The position numbers were made by a program, and so were the translations under genes. Of a DNA stretch of 45,869 bases, positions 38,831 to 45,869 are shown piece after piece (the first letter of the stretch is position 1; each line of letters opens with the position of its first letter). This DNA is from Agrococcus sp. (GTDB lineage: Bacteria; Actinomycetota; Actinomycetes; Actinomycetales; Microbacteriaceae). Where the stretch lies: the NCBI GenBank assembly GCA_031178105.1, contig JAPSJX010000007.1, forward strand, positions 1 to 45,869, written 5' to 3'. A model generated the notes under the pieces. It was not told the origin of the DNA. It saw only the letters and a list, made by a program, of their open reading frames with translations, and did no database searches.

Positions 38831-40282
38831 TCAGCCGATGAGGTCCTGCAGCGGACCGCGCACGAAGAACACGACGAAGAGCGCCGCGACGATCCAGAGC
38901 AGCGGCGAGATCTGCTTCGCGCGCCCGGAGACGGCGTTGACGATCACCCAGGCGATGAAGCCCACGCCGATGCCGTTCGCGATGTTGTAGGTCAGCGGCA
39001 TCACGACGATCGTGAGGAACGCGGGCAGCGCCACCCGGAAGTCGGTGAAGTCGATGTCGGCGATCTGCGCCATCATCATCGCGCCGACCACCACGAGCGT
39101 CGCCGCGGCGACCTCGAGCGGCACGATCTGCGTGAGCGGCGTCAGGAACATCGCAGCCAGGAAGAGCACGCCCGTCACGACCGAGGCGAGCCCCGTGCGC
39201 GCGCCCTCGCCGACTCCGGCGGCGGAGTCGACGAAGACGGTGTTCGACGACGCGCTGGCGCCGCCGCCGGCGACGGCACCGAAGCCCTCGACGACCAGCG
39301 CGCGCTTGAGGCCCGGGAACTGGCCGTCGGGCGTCGACAGCCCCGCCTGGCGCGCGAGGCCCGTCATCGTGCCCATCGCGTCGAAGAAGTTCATGAACAC
39401 GAGCGTGAAGATGAACATCGTCGTCGCGAGCACGCCGATGCGCTCGAACGAGCCGAACGACACCTGGCCGATGAGCGAGAGGTCGGGCAGCGCCACGACG
39501 CTCGTCGGGAGCGCGGGCGCGTTGAGGTTCCACGCGTCGGGGTTCGCGCCGAGCGACGGGCCGACCTTGAAGATCGCCTCGAGGATGATCGCGACGATCG
39601 TGGTCCCGACGATGCCGATGAGCAGCGCTCCCTTGACGCGCAGGGCGAGCAGGATGCCCATGAGGACGACGCCGATGATGAAGACGGCGGTCGGCAGCGA
39701 CGTGATCGAGCCGCCGTCGCCGAGCTGCACGGGCGGGGCCGCGATGCCGGTCGTGCGCACGAAGCCCGAGTCGACGAAGCCGATGAACGCGATGAAGAGG
39801 CCGATGCCGACGGCGATCGCGCTCTTGAGCGCCGCGGGCACGGCGTCGAAGATCATGCGGCGCAGGCCCGTCGCGGCGAGCACGACGATGATGACGCCGT
39901 TGATGAGCACGAGCCCCATCGCCTCCGGCCACGTGAGCTCGCCGACGAGGCCGAACGCGAGGAACGAGTTGATGCCGAGGCCCGCGGCGAGCCCGAACGG
40001 CACGTTGGCGATGAGCCCCATCGCGAGCGTCATGAGGCCACCGACCAGCGCCGTGACGGCCGCGACCTGGCCGTTCGGAAGCCATCCGCCCTCGACGTCG
40101 GTCGCGGCCTGGTCGGCCGAGAAGCCGCCGATGATGAGCGGGTTCAGCACGATGATGTACGCCATCGCGAAGAACGTGACGAGGCCGCCGCGCACCTCCT
40201 GCGAGACGCTCGAGCCGCGCTCGCTGATCTTGAAGAACCGGTCGAGGGCGCCCGTGGGCTGCGCCTGCGTGGTGCTGGTCAT
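38831..40282 (-). CDS. NCS2 family purine permease (AzgA-like)
   Basis: A 483-aa permease with about 14 helices, of the AzgA/GhxP group that imports hypoxanthine, guanine or adenine with protons. The start LDRFFKISERGSSVSQEVRGGLVTFFAMAYIIVLNP is the AzgA signature, as are GLGINSFLAF and the ESNTVFVDSAAGVGEGARTG-like segment (here ASSNTVFVDSAAGVG). Base specificity cannot be read. ATG with CTGGAG about 7 nt upstream. It follows gltA by 58 bp on the same strand; no purine riboswitch fold is seen in that gap. Confidence 0.9.
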   Translation of the reverse strand: MTSTTQAQPTGALDRFFKISERGSSVSQEVRGGLVTFFAMAYIIVLNPLIIGGFSADQAATDVEGGWLPNGQVAAVTALVGGLMTLAMGLIANVPFGLAAGLGINSFLAFGLVGELTWPEAMGLVLINGVIIVVLAATGLRRMIFDAVPAALKSAIAVGIGLFIAFIGFVDSGFVRTTGIAAPPVQLGDGGSITSLPTAVFIIGVVLMGILLALRVKGALLIGIVGTTIVAIILEAIFKVGPSLGANPDAWNLNAPALPTSVVALPDLSLIGQVSFGSFERIGVLATTMFIFTLVFMNFFDAMGTMTGLARQAGLSTPDGQFPGLKRALVVEGFGAVAGGGASASSNTVFVDSAAGVGEGARTGLASVVTGVLFLAAMFLTPLTQIVPLEVAAATLVVVGAMMMAQIADIDFTDFRVALPAFLTIVVMPLTYNIANGIGVGFIAWVIVNAVSGRAKQISPLLWIVAALFVVFFVRGPLQDLIG

Positions 40283-40340
40283 GGATGCTCCAGGTCGATG
40301 GCCGCGCAGGCGGCGGTGGGTCGGGTGGGTTCGGGCCGGC

Positions 40341-41657
<1,317 letters not shown>

Positions 41658-41663
41658 CAGGAC

Positions 41664-41669
41664 ACCCTA
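41664..41669 (-). promoter_or_regulatory. -10 box, leaderless promoter of gltA
   Basis: Minus-strand TAGGGT (41669-41664), 6 nt (GTCCTG), GTG at 41657. Confidence 0.65.
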
Positions 41670-41707
41670 TCGACCACCGGGCGGCGGCCATGCCACGGCT
41701 GCGCGGC

Positions 41708-42784
41708 TCAGCCGCGCAGGCGCGCCGCGGCGGCCGCGATGTCGTCGTCGGACGCGGTGATCGCGACCCGCACGTGCGTCGGGTCGCCGTAGAACGTGCC
41801 GGGCGCGACGAGGATGCCGAGCTCGGCGAGCCGGTCGACCTGCGCGAGCGCATCCGTGCCGTCGGTCGCCCAGAGGTACAGCCCCGCGTCGGACGAGACC
41901 GCGAAGCCCCGCTCGCGGAGCGCCGGGAGCAGCAGCGCGCGGCGGGCGCGGTAGCGCTCCCGCTGGGCGTCGACGTGCACCAGGTCGCCGAGGGCGACGG
42001 CGAGCGCGTGCTGCACGGGGCTCGGCGCCATGAGGCCCAGGTGCTTGCGCACGGCGAGCACGCGCTGCACGACCGCGGCGTCACCGGCCACGAACGCCGC
42101 GCGGTAGCCGGCGAGGTTCGACTGCTTGCTGAGCGAGTACACGGCGAGCAGCCCGCCGATGTCCCCATCGGTCACGCGCGGGTCGAGGATCGACGGCGCC
42201 GCCTCGACCTCCCACGGCAGCAGGGCGTAGCACTCGTCGCTCGCGACCACGATCCCCCGCTCTCGCGCCGCGTGCACGACGCGGCGCAGCACCTCCACGC
42301 CCAGCACGTCGCCCGTCGGGTTCGACGGGGAGTTGAGCCAGACGAGCCGCGTCGCAGCCGGCCAGTCGTCGGGATCGTCGGCCCGCACCGGGGTGGCGCC
42401 CGCCATGCGCGCGCCGATGTCGTAGGTCGGGTAGGCGACCGCGGGGTGCACCACCGCGTCGCCCGTGCCGAGGCCGAGCTGCTGCGGCAGGCCGGCGACG
42501 AGCTCTTTCGAGCCGACGGTGACGAGCACGTTCGCATCGTCGAGGCCCGGCACGCCGCGCACCCGCCGGAACCAGTCCACGATCGCCCGCCGGGCCTCCG
42601 GGGTGCCCCAGTTCGTCGGGTAGCCGTGCGCGTCGGTCGCCTCGCGGAGCGCCTGCTGCAGCAGGGGGGGCGTCGGGTCGACCGGCGAGCCGACGCTGAG
42701 GTCGACGAGGCCGCCGGGATGCTCGGACGCGCGGGCCTTGGCCCCGGCGAGGGTGTCCCAGGGGAACTCGGGCAGCTGGACCAC
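41708..42784 (-). CDS. dapC: succinyldiaminopimelate transaminase
   Basis: A 358-aa class I PLP aminotransferase of the actinobacterial DapC type. Seen: LSVGSPVDPTPP, GYPTNWGTPEARRAIVDWF, NSPSNPTGDVL, ASDECYALLPWE, the PLP-lysine segment YSLSKQSNLAGYR and the C-terminal RVAITASDDD. It converts succinyl-amino-ketopimelate with glutamate in the DAP pathway, between DapD and DapE. GTG start 11 bp after the ferredoxin stop, without a clear ribosome site, so translation is probably coupled. Confidence 0.88.
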   Translation of the reverse strand: MVQLPEFPWDTLAGAKARASEHPGGLVDLSVGSPVDPTPPLLQQALREATDAHGYPTNWGTPEARRAIVDWFRRVRGVPGLDDANVLVTVGSKELVAGLPQQLGLGTGDAVVHPAVAYPTYDIGARMAGATPVRADDPDDWPAATRLVWLNSPSNPTGDVLGVEVLRRVVHAARERGIVVASDECYALLPWEVEAAPSILDPRVTDGDIGGLLAVYSLSKQSNLAGYRAAFVAGDAAVVQRVLAVRKHLGLMAPSPVQHALAVALGDLVHVDAQRERYRARRALLLPALRERGFAVSSDAGLYLWATDGTDALAQVDRLAELGILVAPGTFYGDPTHVRVAITASDDDIAAAAARLRG

Positions 42785-42795
42785 GCGGCGCGGGG

Positions 42796-43125
42796 CTACG
42801 GAGCCGGCTGCGCCTGCGGGGGCAGCGCCGCGACGATCGGGTGGTCGAAGGACAGCACGCCCACCTTCGCCGCGCCGCCGGGCGAGCCGATCTCGTCGAA
42901 GAAGTGCACGTTGGCCTCGTAGTACTCGGCCCACTCCTCCGGCGTGTCGTCCTCGTAGAAGATGGCCTCCACGGGGCAGACGGGCTCGCACGCACCGCAG
43001 TCGACGCACTCGTCGGGGTGGATGTAGAGCATCCGCTCGCCCTCGTAGATGCAGTCCACCGGGCACTCGTCGACGCACGCGCGGTCCTTGACGTCCACAC
43101 ACGGGAGCGCGATCACATACGTCAC
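42796..43125 (-). CDS. fdxA: 7Fe ferredoxin
   Basis: A 109-aa FdxA/FdxC-type ferredoxin. Cysteines C9, C17, C21, C25 and C40, C43, C46, C50 give the 3Fe-4S plus 4Fe-4S pattern (ACVDECPVDCIY, ECVDCGACEPVCPVE). The C-terminal half has the usual acidic EWAEYYEANVHFFDEIG segment and ends Pro/Ala-rich. It carries electrons for unknown partners. GTG start overlaps the stop of the MshB-like gene (GTGA), with GGAAGGGGA upstream. The fdx-dapC pair is conserved in actinobacteria. Confidence 0.95.
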   Translation of the reverse strand: MTYVIALPCVDVKDRACVDECPVDCIYEGERMLYIHPDECVDCGACEPVCPVEAIFYEDDTPEEWAEYYEANVHFFDEIGSPGGAAKVGVLSFDHPIVAALPPQAQPAP

Positions 43126-44213
43126 TTCCGGTCCCCTTCCGTCGCGGTCGTCGAAGCCATCCTAATCCGCCGCATCGCCTCGGCGTCCGGCCACGCCAGC
43201 GCGGCGAAGGATGCGAGGGCCGGCACGACGGTCCAGAGCCACCCCGGGAGGTTCGAGGGCACGATCGCGCGCTCGGTGCCGAACGCGCCGCGGCCGAGCG
43301 GGTCGATCGCCACGAGCGCGACGACGCCGAGCACGCCGAGCACGGCCGCGAGGGTGAGCGACCGCGAGCCGGAGGCGGCGCGCACGCCCACGATGAGCCC
43401 GACCGCGGCGAGCAGCGACAGCGCGATGCCCCACGGCTGCTGCTGGTGCGAGAAGGTGCCGACCGTGCCCACGATGGCGCCGGCGAGCAGCGTGCCGACG
43501 CGCAGGCTCCACCGGATGCGGCGGCGCGGGCGCGTCTCGATGAGCGTGTAGTGCTCGACCTCGTCGAGCGGGCGCCGCTGGCCGCCGACGTGCAGCACGT
43601 CGTCGCCCTCGACGACGAGCTGGGAGCGGTGCGCGCCGAGCGCGGCGACGACGCGGTCGCGGACCGGGGCGAGCGGGAAGGCGACGTCGCCGGCGCGCTT
43701 CGAGCGCACGTAGAGCGGCAGGTCGTAGCGGCGAGCCGCGATGACGGATGCGCGGTGCGCGGCGATGTGGTCCGGGTGGCCGTAGCCGCCGTCGGCGTCG
43801 TACGTGACGATCGACGTCGGATCCACCTCCTCGATCACGGCGCTGAGCGCATCCGCGAGCTCGTCGGGGTCGGCCTTGCTCATGGACGTCGGCGGCGAGT
43901 CGGGGGCCGCGACCGCGACGCCGGACGCGTGCCATGCCATCCCGGAGTCGTCCCAGCCGTGGATGCGGCGGCCGCGGGCGCCGAGGGCGCGCAGCGCGCC
44001 CTCGAGCTCGGCGCGGCGCACCTCGCCCACGCCGACCTCCTCGACGTCGCCGTGCCGCTCCTCGCGCACCTCGCCGCGCTCGCCGAGCGTGAACGTGACG
44101 ACGACGGGGTCGCCGCCGCCTGCGGCGACGGTCGCGATAGCGGCGCCGGTCGAGAGCGTCTCATCGTCGGGGTGCGCGTGCACGAAGAGCACGCGCTCGA
44201 GGCGGGGGTCCAT
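43122..44213 (-). CDS. mshB: MshB-like PIG-L deacetylase fused to a membrane domain
   Basis: A 363-aa protein. Residues 1-225 form a LmbE/PIG-L zinc deacetylase: HAHPDDETLSTG (zinc ligands and catalytic Asp), TLGERGEVR, and GGYGHPDHIAAHRAS (third ligand). In mycothiol synthesis MshB deacetylates GlcNAc-inositol. Residues 240-350 hold about four membrane helices (GTLLAGAIVGTVGTF, GIALSLLAAVGLIVGV, LTLAAVLGVLGVVALV, WLWTVVPALASFAALAW), like the separate protein next to mshB in M. tuberculosis (Rv1171). First gene of the mshB-like/fdxA/dapC operon. An ATG three codons upstream (44222) is an alternative start. Another PIG-L substrate is possible. Confidence 0.78.
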   Translation of the reverse strand: MDPRLERVLFVHAHPDDETLSTGAAIATVAAGGGDPVVVTFTLGERGEVREERHGDVEEVGVGEVRRAELEGALRALGARGRRIHGWDDSGMAWHASGVAVAAPDSPPTSMSKADPDELADALSAVIEEVDPTSIVTYDADGGYGHPDHIAAHRASVIAARRYDLPLYVRSKRAGDVAFPLAPVRDRVVAALGAHRSQLVVEGDDVLHVGGQRRPLDEVEHYTLIETRPRRRIRWSLRVGTLLAGAIVGTVGTFSHQQQPWGIALSLLAAVGLIVGVRAASGSRSLTLAAVLGVLGVVALVAIDPLGRGAFGTERAIVPSNLPGWLWTVVPALASFAALAWPDAEAMRRIRMASTTATEGDRK

Positions 44214-44415
44214 TCCGTCCATCCAACCATGGTCACTCCCGCCATCGAGTGGTCGCATGCGGCTGCCGCTCGCGCCGCGCAGCGACCACGAGCGACCAAT
44301 CGAACGCCTCTCGCGGCCGCTGAAGCCGTCGCAGATCGGGGTGCCGTGGTCGCGCTGTCCACACGCGGGTCGATGCGCTCCGCGCGCCGAGCGCGATCGC
44401 GGGCATGGTCGGCCG
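44214..44415. other. divergent intergenic region
   Basis: About 200 bp between the MshB-like gene and the DUF559 gene. I see loose dyads (GGTCACTC near 44231 with GAGTGGTC near 44247) and a 17-bp sequence at 44282-44298 that recurs with two changes at 45418-45434. No clear -10 box could be assigned to either gene. Confidence 0.4.
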
Positions 44416-45333
44416 ATGCAGCAGCGACGCGCCCGCCGAGCCTTCACCACGCGACAGGGAGAGGCTCAAGGACTCAGCCGAGCGATGATGCGCGGCGACG
44501 CCTTCCGCAGGCCCGCTCGCGGCTCCCGCGTCGTCGGCCCGGCACCGCGCACCGCGCAGGAGCGTCGCGACGAGCTCATGGCCGCGATCGAGGTGCTCGC
44601 CCGGTCCGATCAGTTCTTCTCGCACAGCACGGCCGCACTCGTGCACGGGATGCCGCTGCCTCGACGGCTCGAGCTCGGCCCGGTGCACATCGCGTCACCG
44701 TCGTTCACCACGCGCATGCGCCGGCCAGGCACGGTCGGCCACCGCATCAAGTCGCGCGTCGTCGAGGTCCGCGGCCTTCGCGCGGAGGCGCCGGAGGACG
44801 CGTTCGTGCACCTCGCGACACTGCTCACCGTGGACGAGCTCGTCGCGGTCGGCGACTGGATCGTGAACCCGAGGCGCCCGGGTCGCATCTCCCGCGACGC
44901 CCTCATCGATGCCACCCGTCGGTACCGCGGCGCCCGCGGCATGGCGACGGTCGACCGCGCGCTCGCCCTGGTGCGGGAAGGGTCGGAGTCACCGAGGGAG
45001 ACGTTCCTCCGCCTGGGCATGACCGGGATCGGCCTGCCGGAGCCGACCCTGCAGCTGGAGCTGCGCGAGCCCGACGGCACCGTCTGGGCGCGCCTCGACC
45101 TCAGCTACCCCTCGCTCAAGCTCGCGGTCGAGTACGACGGCGAGCAGCACCGGCTCGACGACGCGCAGTACGCCCGAGACGCGGCACGGATGCGCCGGCT
45201 GCGGCAAGAGGGCTGGTACGTCATCCGTGTCACCAGCGCGGATCTGCGAGACGGCGGACGTGCGGTGCTCGCGCACATCCGAGCGGTGCACACGCAGCTG
45301 CTCGCGGAGCGCATCGCCCAAAGCGCCAGGTAG
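44416..45333 (+). CDS. AbiEi-like / DUF559 endonuclease-fold protein
   Basis: A 305-aa protein. The N terminus (RRAFTTRQGEAQGLSRAMMR...FRRPARGSRV) resembles the AbiEi-type winged-helix start common in actinobacterial DUF559 proteins, the middle (ARSDQFFSHSTAALVHGMPLPRR) is the typical linker domain, and the C terminus has the Vsr/PD-(D/E)XK-like core WARLDLSYPSLKLAVEYDGEQHR followed by ARDAARMRRLRQEGWYVIRVTS in parts. These families are widespread and uncharacterised. No AbiEii-like toxin or other partner lies next to it. Start taken at the ATG at 44416, which gives the full AbiEi-like start. Confidence 0.75.
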   Translation: MQQRRARRAFTTRQGEAQGLSRAMMRGDAFRRPARGSRVVGPAPRTAQERRDELMAAIEVLARSDQFFSHSTAALVHGMPLPRRLELGPVHIASPSFTTRMRRPGTVGHRIKSRVVEVRGLRAEAPEDAFVHLATLLTVDELVAVGDWIVNPRRPGRISRDALIDATRRYRGARGMATVDRALALVREGSESPRETFLRLGMTGIGLPEPTLQLELREPDGTVWARLDLSYPSLKLAVEYDGEQHRLDDAQYARDAARMRRLRQEGWYVIRVTSADLRDGGRAVLAHIRAVHTQLLAERIAQSAR

Positions 45334-45449
45334 CACCGCGCGCCCTCACGGGCCCCGGGCGACCGCGGCGCCGCCGCGCGGCGATCGGTCGCCTGCGGTC
45401 GCTGCGCCGCCTCGACGGCGACCACGCTCGACCACCCGCGAGCCTGCGC

Positions 45450-45526
45450 GGCCGGGAGTGGCCAATCGGGGGCTTGGGCGGGCCGGGAGTGGCCAATCGG
45501 AGATCTGGGCGGGCGAGGCCGATCGG
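45450..45526. repeat. 31-bp intergenic repeats, 2 good copies plus 1 decayed
   Basis: GGCCGGGAGTGGCCAATCGG occurs at 45450-45469 and 45481-45500, and a degenerate copy at about 45507-45526. The 31-bp period with different short spacers is not a CRISPR (units too few and spacers of 11 bp). The rest of the gap 45334-45602 holds the hairpin at 45534-45570 and no gene. Confidence 0.8.
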
Positions 45527-45533
45527 AGCGGGG

Positions 45534-45570
45534 ACGGGGCGGCAGCGACCGGTCGGTGCTGCCGCCCCGT
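45534..45570. terminator. 13-bp perfect hairpin between DUF559 gene and typA
   Basis: ACGGGGCGGCAGC (45534-45546) and GCTGCCGCCCCGT (45558-45570) pair perfectly over an 11-nt loop with an ACCGGT core. It lies 32 bp after the typA stop on the minus strand and is a likely bidirectional terminator. Confidence 0.75.
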
Positions 45571-45602
45571 GCGCGGGCGGGCGGCGCTGGTGGCGCCGGC
45601 GG

Positions 45603-45869
45603 TCAGCCCTGCTTCTTCAGGCGGCTCGCCTCGCGCGCCCGCGTGGTCGCGTCGAGGTTGACCTTGCGGATGCGCACGGCGTGCGGCGTGACCTCGACGC
45701 ACTCGTCGTCGCGCGCCCACTCGAGGCACTCCTCGAGCGAGAGCAGCTTCGGGGGCGTCAGGCGCTCGAGCTCCTCACCGGTCGACGACCGGATGTTGTT
45801 GAGCTTCTTCTCCTTGGTGATGTTGACGTCCATGTCGTCGGCGCGCGCGTTCTCGCCCACGACCATGCC
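45603..45869 (-). CDS. typA: TypA/BipA ribosome-associated GTPase, C-terminal fragment
   Basis: The last 88 codons of typA; the gene runs off the right edge. The visible part is the conserved C-terminal domain: GMVVGENARADDMDVNITK, EKKLNNIRSST, LERLTPPKLLSLEECLEW and DDECVEVTPHAVRIRKVNLD, ending in a Lys/Arg-rich tail. TypA is an EF-G-like GTPase that acts in ribosome assembly and stress adaptation. The ATG near 45866 is internal, not the start. typA also lies close to mshB in M. tuberculosis (Rv1165, Rv1170). Confidence 0.95.
   Translation of the reverse strand, partial: GMVVGENARADDMDVNITKEKKLNNIRSSTGEELERLTPPKLLSLEECLEWARDDECVEVTPHAVRIRKVNLDATTRAREASRLKKQG

Noticed and set aside
40283-40340. 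Purine riboswitch upstream of the purine permease
   Set aside because: The gap is 58 bp, contains none of the conserved loop bases of purine aptamers and holds an ordinary ribosome site.
44223-44415. Small RNA gene in the gap before the DUF559 gene
   Set aside because: No promoter-terminator pair or stable fold could be made out by eye; only loose dyads.
45450-45526. CRISPR-like repeat
   Set aside because: Only two good 20-bp units with an 11-bp gap and no cas genes; fits an intergenic repeat better.

Overview
The window is one stretch of core chromosome from a very GC-rich actinobacterium, most likely a member of the Microbacteriaceae (an Agrococcus-like organism is my guess from protein style and codon use; this is inference). 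Evidence: strong G/C bias at third codon positions, many GTG starts, short GTGA/ATGA overlaps, TANNNT -10 boxes placed 6-7 nt before start codons, and actinobacterial signature genes (AdnAB, UvrD2, DUF3107, DUF3117, UPF0182, an MshB-like deacetylase, succinylase-branch DAP genes). I see no insertion sequence, prophage, CRISPR array or rRNA.

Layout. 1-4.4 kb: initiator tRNA, UPF0182 membrane protein and a YlbL-type PDZ/Lon protease, reading leftward. 4.4-6.5 kb: a DUF2342 putative metalloprotease and an orphan protein that looks like a TOMM (azole peptide) cyclodehydratase partner, reading rightward. 6.5-16.4 kb: DNA and nucleotide maintenance, with uvrD2-nudC as one leftward pair, a phosphotransferase-like gene, and adnA-adnB (double-strand-break end resection). 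16.5-19.4 kb: DUF3107, a small membrane protein, a ferritin-like protein and an RGG-tailed DEAD-box helicase. From memory, 1-19.4 kb follows the order of M. tuberculosis Rv3193c-Rv3211.

19.5-28.1 kb is less conserved: PHP phosphoesterase, membrane-anchored EEP hydrolase, two alpha/beta hydrolases, MFS exporter with a divergent HTH regulator, aminopeptidase P, and a LysE exporter with its LysG-type regulator. 28.2-33.0 kb: general-stress-like protein, MgtE_N/CBS protein coupled to DUF1003, Mrp ATPase, TatB, O-methyltransferase, DUF3117. 33.1-38.7 kb: PIG-V-like mannosyltransferase, dapE and dapD from a shared bidirectional promoter, and an ABC transporter. 38.8-45.9 kb: AzgA-type purine permease, gltA, dapC-fdxA-mshB-like operon, a solitary DUF559 protein and the 3' end of typA. 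The part from 28 kb on recalls M. tuberculosis Rv1165-Rv1232c, so two blocks that are apart in mycobacteria lie together here.

How the genes work together: dapC, dapD and dapE supply three steps of meso-diaminopimelate/lysine synthesis and LysE/LysG would export excess lysine or arginine; AdnAB and UvrD2 act on DNA; TatB belongs to protein export; Mrp and FdxA to Fe-S metabolism. The most interesting items are the bidirectional leaderless promoters, the orphan cyclodehydratase-like gene, the NudC without its zinc ribbon, the split MgtE_N/CBS plus DUF1003 unit, and the MshB-membrane fusion.
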